Part shown: piece after piece, positions 1-5,997 of the stretch | Position numbering within the stretch: the stretch's first letter is position 1 | How the letters are laid out: the number at the start of each line of letters is the position of its first letter | Source: Abditibacteriales bacterium | Lineage (GTDB): Bacteria; Armatimonadota; Abditibacteriia; Abditibacteriales; JANWYM01 | NCBI GenBank assembly: GCA_025055355.1 | Contig: JANWYM010000074.1 | Span: forward strand, 1-11,876 | Length of the DNA: 11,876 bases | Direction of reading: 5' to 3' | The notes under the pieces: generated by a model | Databases searched by the model: none | What the model saw: the letters and a program-made list of their open reading frames with translations, nothing else | Told to the model about the DNA's origin: nothing | Position numbers and translations under genes: made by a program

Positions 1-1204
1 CGTCCAACAGGTGCACGTTGTCGCGCACGTGACCGCTGGCGATGAAGATGTCCAGAAAGCCGTCGTTGTCCAGGTCGCGCAGGGCGGTGCCAAACGCGAC
101 AAACGGCAGCGTCCGCTGCGTCAAGCCCATCGCGTAACTGACCTCTTCAAAGACGTTGTTACCATCGTTGCGGTAGAGGCTTTTGGGCTGCTCAAAGTAG
201 GTCGTCACAAACAGGTCAAGGCGTCCGTCGTTGTTGAAGTCACCGAAGTCGCAGCCCATCCCGCCCTGCAAGCGTCCATGCGCGTCGTAAGCCGTGCCGG
301 TGATCAAGCCGACGTTCTTGAACTTGCCCTTGCCCAAATTCTGGTAGAGGTCGCAAGGCATCTCATCGTTGGCGACGTAAAAGTCCTGCCAGCCGTCGTT
401 ATCGTAGTCGCCGAAAACGACGCCCCAGCCTTTGCCAGCGGCATCCGCGACACCGGCTTGGCGGGTGATGTCCTTGAACGTGCCGTTACGGTTGTTACGC
501 AACAGCACGCCCTTTTGCGGTTCGTAGGCTTCTGGTCCGCACGCCGACAGGAGGCTGCCGACCTTGCATAACTGGGGCGTTTTGTCGTCGAACTGAACGT
601 AGCGCGTGACGTATAAATCCAGCCAACCGTCGTTGTCCACATCGCCGAACGCCGCGCTCAACGACCAGCCGAGCACCTTGACGCCCGCTTGCTGCGTCAC
701 GTCCCGAAATGTGCCGTCGCGTTGGTTGCGGAAGAGCGCGCAGTGATTGTAGCCCGTCACAAACAGGTCGGCGAAGCCATCGTTGTCGTAGTCGCCGCTG
801 GTGCAGCCCATCCAGAGCGTCTTGCGTATGATGTCTTGCGTCATCTGCGGGAACGCTTGCGGGGTTACCTCAGTAAACGTCCCGTTGCGGTTGTTGCGGA
901 AGAGGGCAAGGTTGGCAGGTCCGACGAGGAGGATGTCGAGATGCCCATCGTTGTCGTAGTCCACGAACGCACCGCCGCCGCCGGCGGTTTCGAGGATGTT
1001 GAGCGGGGTTTTCCCGTTATGTCCCAGACGGAAGCGCACCCCCGCGCGCGCGGCAACGTCGGTGAAAGAAACCGTCATTCGGGTTTCGCGTTTCGGGTTT
1101 CGCGTTTCAGTTTTCGCGCTCCCCTGTTGACAGCCGTGCGTCAACGCCAGTAACACGAGCAACGCCCATGCCCGTGACCGATGACCTGCGACCAAGCCGT
1201 TCAT
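1..1204 (-). CDS. FG-GAP/VCBS repeat protein (CRTAC1-like), C-terminus beyond window
   Basis: The open frame runs from an ATG at 1204 to the left edge without a stop (401 residues visible). Residues 1-25 form a signal peptide: basic HRSR, then AWALLVLLAL, then LTHGC. Cys25 could be lipidated, but Thr at -3 makes a weak lipobox. From about residue 81 there are six blade-like repeats, each with an Asp-rich calcium-binding loop: DYDNDGHLD (82), DYDNDGFAD (138), DVDNDGWLD (188), DYDNDGWQD (267), DFNNDGRLD (322) and DLDNDGFLD (377). Most repeats are preceded by an LFRNNRNGTF-like strand. This is the seven-bladed beta-propeller pattern of CRTAC1/ASPIC-UnbV proteins, which are exported; the UnbV domain would lie outside the window. 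An in-frame ATG at 1237 follows an AGGGGA and overlaps the TPR gene, so it may be the true start. It is the third gene of an operon after the TPR gene (13-bp gap). Substrate is unknown. Confidence 0.9.
   Translation of the reverse strand, partial: MNGLVAGHRSRAWALLVLLALTHGCQQGSAKTETRNPKRETRMTVSFTDVAARAGVRFRLGHNGKTPLNILETAGGGGAFVDYDNDGHLDILLVGPANLALFRNNRNGTFTEVTPQAFPQMTQDIIRKTLWMGCTSGDYDNDGFADLFVTGYNHCALFRNQRDGTFRDVTQQAGVKVLGWSLSAAFGDVDNDGWLDLYVTRYVQFDDKTPQLCKVGSLLSACGPEAYEPQKGVLLRNNRNGTFKDITRQAGVADAAGKGWGVVFGDYDNDGWQDFYVANDEMPCDLYQNLGKGKFKNVGLITGTAYDAHGRLQGGMGCDFGDFNNDGRLDLFVTTYFEQPKSLYRNDGNNVFEEVSYAMGLTQRTLPFVAFGTALRDLDNDGFLDIFIASGHVRDNVHLLD
1080..1121. repeat. 7/14-bp tandem repeat inside the FG-GAP gene
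   Basis: CGGGTTTCGCGTTT occurs twice in perfect tandem (1080-1093, 1094-1107), followed by a degenerate third copy (CAGTTTTCGCGCTC). Each 14-mer is itself two similar heptads. It encodes the linker AKTETRNPKRETR (about residues 30-42) just after the signal peptide. Because 14 is not a multiple of 3, gain or loss of one unit would shift the frame. Confidence 0.8.
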
Positions 1205-1217
1205 TTGTCCAACGAGC

Positions 1218-2423
1218 TCATTGACGAATTGACTCATTGATCCCCTGCTGTTGGGCGCGCCGCTCCAGCGCCTCCAACTCCCGCCGCGCCGCTGCATTAT
1301 TGGGTTGTATCGTCAATCCGTCACGGAACGACATGACGGCATCGTGAAACTGCCCGTTCTCGGCGTAAAGCCGCCCCAACTCAAATCGCAGCGCGGCGTT
1401 GTTCGGTTCGCCTTGAATGCGCGTTTGCAGTTCGTTGAGCCGCCGCTCGTATTCGCTGAGGCGGCGAAAAATCTCCCTTGCGCGTCGGGCGCGCTCCTCG
1501 TCGCCCAGCCGCTGGTAAATCTTGGCGAGTTGAAAATGCGCATCGGGGTCGTTGGGCAACTCGCGCACGACGGCTCGCCAATGGGCGGCGGCTTCCGCAT
1601 AGCGCGACTGCGCCATCAGCAGCGCGCCTAACTCCGCGTGGGCGAGCGGGAAACCGGGGGCAAGTTCCAACGACTGGCGAAGGGCGCGCTCGGCTTCTGC
1701 GGCGTGTTGCGCCAGGGGGGATTTGCGGGCGAGCGTCGCCCCCAACGCAAACCACGCGCCTGCCGATGCCATGTCCAACTGCACTGCCTTGCGCGCGGTG
1801 CGTTCTGCCTCGTCCATCTTGCCCGTGCGCAACAGCACGCGCGTGAGGGTAACAAGATAATCGCTCTTGTGGGGATTCAGCGCGATGGCTCGGTTGAGCG
1901 CGTCCTCTGCCTTCGACAACCGCTGCGTTTCGGCGTAGCACTTAGCGAGCGCGTGCCACGCCTCGGCGTGGCGCGGCTGCCAGCGCAGATGCGCCTGAAA
2001 CTCCTCTGCCGCCCGCCCGTAGGACGCCCGCTCCAGATACAACATGCCCAGCACGAAATGCGCCTCTGCCTGCTGCGGGTCACGCCCGACAACCATCCGC
2101 AGCACCTGAAACGCTTCAGGGTAGCGGCGCATTTTCAGCAGCATCGCGCCCCACTGCGTCGCGGCGTCGAGGTTCTGCTCGTTCAACTGGAACGCCCGCT
2201 GGAACGCACCCGCCGCCTCTGCGAAGCGTTCACTCTCCGCGAGCCGCGCCCCCAGATGATAGAACACGCGCGCGTCCTGCGGACGGGCAACGGCGAGTTC
2301 ACTCAGTGCCGACAGCGACGCCCAGCGCAGCCGCCACTCCCACAATCGCGCCCGCTGCGTGAAGGCAACGACGCCTGCTATCAGCACGCAGCACCCCGCC
2401 CATGCCCACGCCTTCCGCCTCAC
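1218..2423 (-). CDS. Membrane-anchored tetratricopeptide repeat (TPR) protein
   Basis: This 401-residue protein starts at a GTG 6 bp after the stop of the small membrane-protein gene upstream. Residues 5-22 (AWAWAGCCVLIAGVVAFT) are a membrane anchor followed by Arg and Trp, so the rest is probably extracytoplasmic or membrane-apposed. From about residue 50 to the end there are eight to nine 34-residue TPR units with the usual W/F-x-L-G...Y...A-x-x-x-F/A pattern, for example AWHALAKCYAETQRLSKAED and LRFELGRLYAENGQFHDAV. A more charged stretch near residues 300-330 (DEERARRAREIFRRLSEYE) breaks the register. TPRs are protein-binding scaffolds and no catalytic domain is visible. TPR and CRTAC1-type propellers are often neighbours or fused in related phyla, so it may present or assemble the propeller protein encoded next. 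That role is inference. No strong ribosome-binding site precedes the GTG, so translation is probably coupled. Confidence 0.9.
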   Translation of the reverse strand: MRRKAWAWAGCCVLIAGVVAFTQRARLWEWRLRWASLSALSELAVARPQDARVFYHLGARLAESERFAEAAGAFQRAFQLNEQNLDAATQWGAMLLKMRRYPEAFQVLRMVVGRDPQQAEAHFVLGMLYLERASYGRAAEEFQAHLRWQPRHAEAWHALAKCYAETQRLSKAEDALNRAIALNPHKSDYLVTLTRVLLRTGKMDEAERTARKAVQLDMASAGAWFALGATLARKSPLAQHAAEAERALRQSLELAPGFPLAHAELGALLMAQSRYAEAAAHWRAVVRELPNDPDAHFQLAKIYQRLGDEERARRAREIFRRLSEYERRLNELQTRIQGEPNNAALRFELGRLYAENGQFHDAVMSFRDGLTIQPNNAAARRELEALERRAQQQGINESIRQ

Positions 2424-2429
2424 GGTGGT

Positions 2430-2675
2430 TCACTTCTTCTCGCTGTCTTTCTTCTCCTCTTGCGGCGCCGTAGGCGACGATGCCGCGCCACCTCCTGGCG
2501 GTGCGCCACTGCTGCCACCCATCCCGCCGGGAATTCCCACCCCTGGCGGGGGCGGCGCAGGTGGCTCTCCGACTCCCCGCTGCACGCTGGTCGCCTTGAA
2601 AGCGTAAGCCACAATCCCCCCGATGACGACCGCCAGCACTAACACGACCACCCACGTTGGAAGTTGCTGTTTCAT
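2430..2675 (-). CDS. Small single-pass membrane protein with Pro/Gly-rich tail
   Basis: This 81-residue protein is not a family I recognise. The ATG at 2675 is chosen because a GGAGG (complement at 2684-2688) lies 8 bp upstream; an in-frame TTG at 2681 is too close to that site. Residues 1-7 (MKQQLPT) precede a hydrophobic helix, WVVVLVLAVVIGGIVAYAF (about 8-26). Then comes a flexible Pro/Gly/Ser-rich segment (PPAPPPPGVGIPGGMGG and on to about residue 65), ending in a charged tail, EEKKDSEKK. The shape, a short N-terminal anchor with a disordered linker, resembles small adaptor or secretion-linked proteins, but no motif fixes a role. It is the first gene of the operon with the TPR and FG-GAP genes. 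The stop is 6 bp from the TPR start. Confidence 0.75.
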   Translation of the reverse strand: MKQQLPTWVVVLVLAVVIGGIVAYAFKATSVQRGVGEPPAPPPPGVGIPGGMGGSSGAPPGGGAASSPTAPQEEKKDSEKK

Positions 2676-2694
2676 GTTCAAGCCTCCCTTTCAA

Positions 2695-2723
2695 AGAATA
2701 TTTGCCAACGCCCACTTAGTTAA
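2695..2723 (-). promoter_or_regulatory. Possible promoter of the small-membrane/TPR/FG-GAP operon
   Basis: On the minus strand TTAACT (complement 2718-2723) and TATTCT (complement 2695-2700) are separated by 17 bp. Each matches four of six consensus positions. The start site would lie about 12 nt before the ATG, leaving the GGAGG right at the mRNA 5' end, which is a weakness of this call. Confidence 0.25.
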
Positions 2724-2752
2724 GGGGTCTGCATCAACCCGTTTATCGGGAG

Positions 2753-2848
2753 TCTCTGTCAACGAATAAGAAACCGACCAACGCAGTAGGGGCGGGCGTC
2801 CCTGCCAGCCCTGATTCGGTTGATTCGCTAAAGATTCGTTGACAGAGA
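2753..2848. repeat. 96-bp foldback element with perfect 15-bp terminal inverted repeats
   Basis: TCTCTGTCAACGAAT (2753-2767) is matched by its exact reverse complement at 2834-2848. Nested inside are AACCGA (2772-2777) with TCGGTT (2816-2821). A GC-rich centre around 2782-2808 can pair as GCAG(ta)GG with CCCTGC. The right half also has GATTCG three times as direct repeats. It encodes nothing evident and has no obvious target-site duplication. It could be a small palindromic repeat, a MITE-like element, or an RNA hairpin in front of the TPR operon. Confidence 0.7.
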
Positions 2849-2984
2849 GCAACAAAAAGCGATTGGCGCATACCCCTTAGAGCCTATCCCCAAATGGAGT
2901 CCCGAACTGGTGCAGAGGCTTTTTCCCTCAATAGGTTGAGGACTCCCGAGGTTTTTTGCAATAGACTCACAGTAAGTTCCAATA

Positions 2985-3022
2985 CCTGCCATTGCGAGCG
3001 GAGGGAAGCAATCTCGTGCGTG
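2985..3022. repeat. Partial single-arm copy of the GTCATTGCGAGCGGAG repeat
   Basis: The segment begins CCTGCCATTGCGAGCGGAGG and continues GAAGCAATCTC. It differs from the copy at 3061 by one base in GTCATT (GCCATT) and one in GAGCG (GAGGG). It lacks an inverted partner nearby, so it is a solo half-element. Confidence 0.75.
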
Positions 3023-3060
3023 TTCTCACCCCCTTGACCGCCCGCGCAGCAACGCCGCAA

Positions 3061-3136
3061 CCTGTCATTGCGAGCGGAGCGAAGCAATCTCATACGTGAG
3101 GGATTGCTTCGTCGCTACGCTCCTCGCAATGAGATT
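3061..3136. repeat. Palindromic GTCATTGCGAGCGGAGCGAAGCAATC repeat downstream of yvcK
   Basis: The left arm 3066-3089 (CATTGCGAGCGGAGCG, then AAGCAATC) is opposed by the right arm 3102-3131. The right arm is a variant with a short insertion (TTCGTCGCTACGCTCC). The stem continues through CTCA / TGAG around a TACG tetraloop at the centre. Located 16 bp after the yvcK stop, it could act as a transcript-end hairpin, although no run of T follows in the minus direction. The same core occurs at 2985 and 9071. Similar sequences are widespread in intergenic regions of environmental bacterial genomes (general knowledge). Confidence 0.8.
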
Positions 3137-3146
3137 AGCCCTGCAT

Positions 3147-4475
3147 TCACCGTCGGCTCTGCTCCACCAGCAGAAAGATCGCGTCCGCCAACTTCTGCGA
3201 GTCGTGGCGCACGACGAGGGTTTCATTGATGAAGTCGCCCGTGATGGGGGTCATCCCTAAGGCAGTAATGTTCTCGATGTCTGGCTCGACGTAGTCTGCG
3301 CCCGCCTGACGGTAGCGTTCCAGCACAGGCGTCGACGGCTTCTTGGTGTTGACCAGCACGAAGTCAATCAGCCCTTCACCCGCATGTCGCATGATGGCAC
3401 GGACGTGGTCGGACGCCGTGTAGCCCAGCGTCTCGCGCGGCTGTGTCATGACGTTGCACACGTAGATTTTGAGGGCTTTTGACGCCTGCACCGCCGCCGC
3501 GATTTGCGGCACGAGCAGGTTAGGCATGATGGACGAATAAAGGCTCCCCGGACCAATCACGATGACCTCAGCGTCGCGGATGGCTTCAAGCACTTCGGGC
3601 AAGGGGTGCGGGCAGGCAGGCTCTAAAAACGCCCGCTCAATTGGTGAGGTCGCCTGATTCACTTTGGTCTGGCCAATGATGACTTGACCGTTCTCCAGGC
3701 GCGCCCCCAGTTTCACGTCCTCCAGCGTGGCGGGCAGGACGCGCCCGCGAATGGAGAGGACTTTGCTGGTGGCTTCGACCGCCTTCTCAAAGTTGCCCGT
3801 CACATCCGTCAGCGCGGCGATGAACAGGTTGCCAAACGAGTGCCCGTCGAGGTCGCTGCCCATGCCGCTGAAGCGATACTGGAACAGTTCCTCCATCAGC
3901 GGCTCTACGTCAGCCAGCGCGACGAGGCAGTTGCGAATGTCCCCCGGCGGGGCGTAGCCGCGCTCGCGCAGTCGCCCGGAACTGCCGCCGTCGTCGGCGA
4001 CGTTGACTACGGCTGTGATATTGCTCGTATGTTTTTTGATGCCCCGCAGCAGCACCGACAGTCCCGTGCCGCCGCCGATGACCACCACGCGATAGCCCCG
4101 CTCCAACTGCCGCTTCTCGTAGATGACATCCACCAACGGCTTGTCGTCTGGCGCGAGGACCGCTGCGATCGAGCGCACCGTCTGTCGCACGCCCACCGCC
4201 ACCAATATCAGACCGATGAACGCAATGACCCCACCGCTGACGGTATGGGGCACGAGTTGGTTGGTGACTTTGTAAAGAAACTCAATGACAGGCCAGGCGA
4301 GGTCGAGGTCGCGGGCAATCGCCACGCCCAAGCTCGTCAACCCCACGCCCCCAAAAACCATCAGCCCCCACCGCTTGACCCCCATGCCCGGATGCAGCCA
4401 CTTGCGCAGACGCTTGAGTCGGACGACAATCGGGTGCGGTGCCGAAGCCGCTGGGCTTTCAGTGAAAGAATTCAT
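3147..4475 (-). CDS. yvcK: YvcK-family protein (GlmM/UDP-GlcNAc-linked gluconeogenesis factor) with N-terminal membrane extension
   Basis: The YvcK/CofD-like core of this 442-residue protein begins near residue 128. It shows GGGTGLS (134-140), DDGGSSGRLR (161-170), PPGDIRN (176-182), GHSFGNL (211-217), GPGSLYSSI (308-316) and NVMTQPRET (341-349), all family signatures for nucleotide-sugar binding. YvcK proteins bind UDP-GlcNAc and help balance carbon flow into peptidoglycan precursors and cell shape. Residues 1-127 are an extra N-terminal part with two membrane helices (about 36-55 and 77-97), as in long YvcK versions of several phyla, so this copy should be membrane-bound. The ATG at 4475 has no clear ribosome-binding site, and no better start lies before the first helix. 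It follows rapZ by 86 bp, a gap filled by a hairpin of 10-bp repeats. The rapZ-yvcK pairing is classical; whiA, often adjacent, is not in the window. Confidence 0.95.
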   Translation of the reverse strand: MNSFTESPAASAPHPIVVRLKRLRKWLHPGMGVKRWGLMVFGGVGLTSLGVAIARDLDLAWPVIEFLYKVTNQLVPHTVSGGVIAFIGLILVAVGVRQTVRSIAAVLAPDDKPLVDVIYEKRQLERGYRVVVIGGGTGLSVLLRGIKKHTSNITAVVNVADDGGSSGRLRERGYAPPGDIRNCLVALADVEPLMEELFQYRFSGMGSDLDGHSFGNLFIAALTDVTGNFEKAVEATSKVLSIRGRVLPATLEDVKLGARLENGQVIIGQTKVNQATSPIERAFLEPACPHPLPEVLEAIRDAEVIVIGPGSLYSSIMPNLLVPQIAAAVQASKALKIYVCNVMTQPRETLGYTASDHVRAIMRHAGEGLIDFVLVNTKKPSTPVLERYRQAGADYVEPDIENITALGMTPITGDFINETLVVRHDSQKLADAIFLLVEQSRR

Positions 4476-4495
4476 ACGTCTTTGCTTCGTAGGAA

Positions 4496-4579
4496 GTTGG
4501 CTCAGGTTGGCTGCGGTTGGCTAAGTTTGCTTTCAACAACCTTAACCCACCTCAGTCAACCTCAGCCAGCCTCAGAAGG
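4496..4579. repeat. 10-bp-period inverted repeat arrays between rapZ and yvcK
   Basis: On the plus strand GTTGGCTCAG, GTTGGCTGCG and GTTGGCTAAG (4496-4525) are tandem 10-mers. CCTCAGTCAA, CCTCAGCCAG and CCTCAGAAGG (4550-4579) form a second set. The two sets are reverse-complement related: 4499-4525 matches the complement of 4541-4567 at 22 of 27 positions, with a 15-nt loop. The right part covers the last codons and the TGA of rapZ. In the transcript it would be a long imperfect stem 21 nt before the yvcK ATG, with no following U-tract. Confidence 0.75.
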
Positions 4580-5479
4580 TGGGGCTGTCACCTCCGCTCT
4601 TTTACGGACGATGTCGCGGTGATGCACGTTGACGCGATACCCCTTGTCCTTGAGGAACTGCGCCAGTTCGTTAGCCACCACGACGGAGCGGTGTTGCCCG
4701 CCGGTGCAGCCGATGGCGATGCTCAGGTAGGCTTTGCCCTCCGCGATGAAGTGCGGCATGGAAAAGCCCACAAAATCGCACAACCGCTGCATATACTCGC
4801 GCGAGAGCGCATCGCGCAGCACGTAATCTCGGACTTCCTGATACGTGCCATCCAATTGCGCCAACTCGCGCACGTAATGAGGGTTCGTCAGAAACCGCAC
4901 GTCAAACACCATATCCGCATCCAGAGGAATACCATATTTGAAACCGAACGAGACTACGTTCACCAGAATTTCTCCGTTCTTCTCGCTGCCCAAGAACGCC
5001 TCAGCAATCTGGTCGCGCAGTTCGCGGGTGGCGGTGTGGCTGGTGTTGATGATGAGGTCGGCGCGCTCGCGGATTTCAGCCAGCGCGACACGCTCGGCGC
5101 GGATACATTGGAGTAAATCCTCCTCGCCGGTTTGCAGCGGATGTCGTCGCCGCGTCTCTTTGAACCGCTTCACCAATGTCTCATCGTCGGCGTCCAGAAA
5201 GAGAATCCGATAACTCTGCCCCAACTCCTTGAGCGCATCCAGCGCCTGAAACAGTTCGCCGAAAAACTGCCCGCCCCGAATGTCAATGACCAGCGCGACC
5301 TTACGGACCCCCTCGGAGCGATGACACAACTCCGCGAACGTGCGCAGCAACGCGGGCGGTAAGTTGTCCACGCAGAAGAAACCGAAATCCTCCAAGCAGC
5401 GAATCGCCTGCGTCTTCCCCGCCCCCGACAAGCCGGTGATGATGACAAATTGCAGCGACCGACTCTCCTGAGAGTTCAT
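4562..5479 (-). CDS. rapZ: RapZ/YvcJ-family RNase adapter-like P-loop protein
   Basis: At 305 residues, it is slightly longer than typical RapZ (about 285-290). The Walker A motif GLSGAGKT is at 16-23, VDNLPP at 37-42, and the Walker B-like FLDADDETLVKRFKETRRRHP at about 94-114. GFKYGIPLDADMVFDVRFL spans about 179-197, followed by NPHY. The C-terminal domain has IGCTGGQHRSV (256-266) and HHRD (286-289), the conserved RapZ C-terminal region. In Enterobacteria RapZ tunes GlmS through small-RNA decay and senses GlcN6P; elsewhere it is a nucleotide-binding YvcJ of less clear role. The ATG overlaps the TGA of the upstream membrane-protein gene (ATGA, 5476-5479), so translation is likely coupled. 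The last codons and the stop lie inside a 10-bp repeat array, so the C-terminal tail (APPSEAG) is shaped by the repeat. Confidence 0.96.
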   Translation of the reverse strand: MNSQESRSLQFVIITGLSGAGKTQAIRCLEDFGFFCVDNLPPALLRTFAELCHRSEGVRKVALVIDIRGGQFFGELFQALDALKELGQSYRILFLDADDETLVKRFKETRRRHPLQTGEEDLLQCIRAERVALAEIRERADLIINTSHTATRELRDQIAEAFLGSEKNGEILVNVVSFGFKYGIPLDADMVFDVRFLTNPHYVRELAQLDGTYQEVRDYVLRDALSREYMQRLCDFVGFSMPHFIAEGKAYLSIAIGCTGGQHRSVVVANELAQFLKDKGYRVNVHHRDIVRKRAEVTAPPSEAG

Positions 5480-5868
5480 CTGTCGTCCTCTTTGGTGCGA
5501 CCGATGAGCATGGTCGCCAAGGAGTTAATCACTGACAGCGCGAAGGACCCCAGCAGCGCGGGAATGAACCCCTTCACCTGAAAGCCCGGAATCATCTCCG
5601 CGTTCCCCACGACCAGAAATATCAGCGCGTTGACGACCCATGAGAGAATCAACCCAAACAGCCCCAACGTCAGGAGGTTGACCGGGAAGGTAAAAATCTT
5701 CACCACGAACAAAAGCGGACGCACCAGCGCGTTGACGATGCCAATCACCGCCACCGCTAAAATCGAAGCGACCACGCCCTCGATAATGATACTATCCCGA
5801 AAGAACGCGTTGGCGACGAACAACAACCCCACGCCGGAGACAATCGCGCGCAGAATGAAATGCCGCAT
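5476..5868 (-). CDS. Four-helix membrane protein, PF04020 'phage holin family' type
   Basis: This 130-residue hydrophobic protein has predicted helices near 5-22, 29-49, 62-88 and 100-123 and a charged C-terminus (GRTKEDDR). The pattern NALVRPLLFVVKIFTFPVNLLTLGLFGL, followed by a loop and a GFIPALLGSFALSVINSL helix, is characteristic of the chromosomal PF04020 family. That family is named after phage holins but is widely encoded in non-phage contexts, and its real function is unsettled. A GGGGGG stretch 7 bases upstream could serve as ribosome-binding site. The gene overlaps rapZ by 4 bp, so it heads a unit with rapZ and yvcK. This suggests an envelope-related housekeeping role, not lysis. 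No phage genes are nearby. Confidence 0.85.
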   Translation of the reverse strand: MRHFILRAIVSGVGLLFVANAFFRDSIIIEGVVASILAVAVIGIVNALVRPLLFVVKIFTFPVNLLTLGLFGLILSWVVNALIFLVVGNAEMIPGFQVKGFIPALLGSFALSVINSLATMLIGRTKEDDR

Positions 5869-5884
5869 CGCTGAGCCCCCCTCT

Positions 5885-5997
5885 GGTCAACGGTCAATGG
5901 TTCATGGTGGATGGTTAAATGGGGCGAGCTAACGATATCGCAGGCGCCCATCTGCCGTTCCATTGACGATTAATCGTTGACTATTTAACTCTCAACC
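5885..5997. repeat. 7-bp-period repeat arrays in inverted arrangement, end of the alkyltransferase gene
   Basis: On the plus strand 5885-5920 reads as heptads starting GGTCAAC and GGTCAAT, then GGTTCAT, GGTGGAT and GGTTAAAT. On the minus strand 5997-5960 reads as similar 7-mers (GTTAAAT, AGTCAAC, GATTAAT, CGTCAAT). The two arrays face each other across about 38 bp. The right one includes the perfect palindrome ACGATTAATCGT and runs over the TAA (5985-5987) of the alkyltransferase gene. Unlike the 4496 array, units pair individually and not as one collinear stem. Confidence 0.65.

Larger units (their letters stand above)
2849..3146. other. Gene-less stretch holding two copies of the GTCATTGCGAG repeat
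   Basis: Together with 2676-2848 this makes about 470 bases without a credible gene. A 69-codon minus-strand frame (2884-3093) is translated repeat sequence and has no support. Besides the repeats at 2985-3022 and 3061-3131, I see only short imperfect palindromes, such as GGAGTCC at 2896 with GGACTCC at 2940. Confidence 0.6.

Noticed and set aside
304..642. Minus-strand frame of 112 codons within the FG-GAP gene
   Set aside because: It is the shifted frame of the FG-GAP gene, whose own frame carries the six Asp-rich repeats.
1638..2642. Long plus-strand open frame (334 codons) opposite the TPR gene
   Set aside because: It is antisense to a clear TPR gene. Its product is a low-complexity Arg/Pro/Leu mix without domains, as expected from GC-rich codon bias.
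2879..2888. AGAGCCTATC shared with 11341-11350, as possible insertion-sequence ends
   Set aside because: Only 10 bp match, both in the same orientation, with no transposase or further similarity around either site.
2884..3093. 69-codon minus-strand frame in the intergenic region
   Set aside because: Much of it is translated GTCATTGCGAG repeat sequence (the RSARND-type peptide), with no start signal or family.
4496..4579. Possible CRISPR array
   Set aside because: Units are contiguous 10-mers without spacers, and no cas genes are present.
3684..4622. Plus-strand open frame (312 codons) opposite yvcK
   Set aside because: Antisense to strongly conserved YvcK motifs. No recognisable domain and no ribosome-binding site.
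4517..5116. Plus-strand open frame (199 codons) opposite rapZ
   Set aside because: Antisense to the C-terminal RapZ motifs; composition explained by the opposite strand.
5476..5868. Holin-like gene as evidence of a prophage
   Set aside because: The PF04020-type family is common on chromosomes, the gene is coupled to rapZ, and no other phage gene is present.
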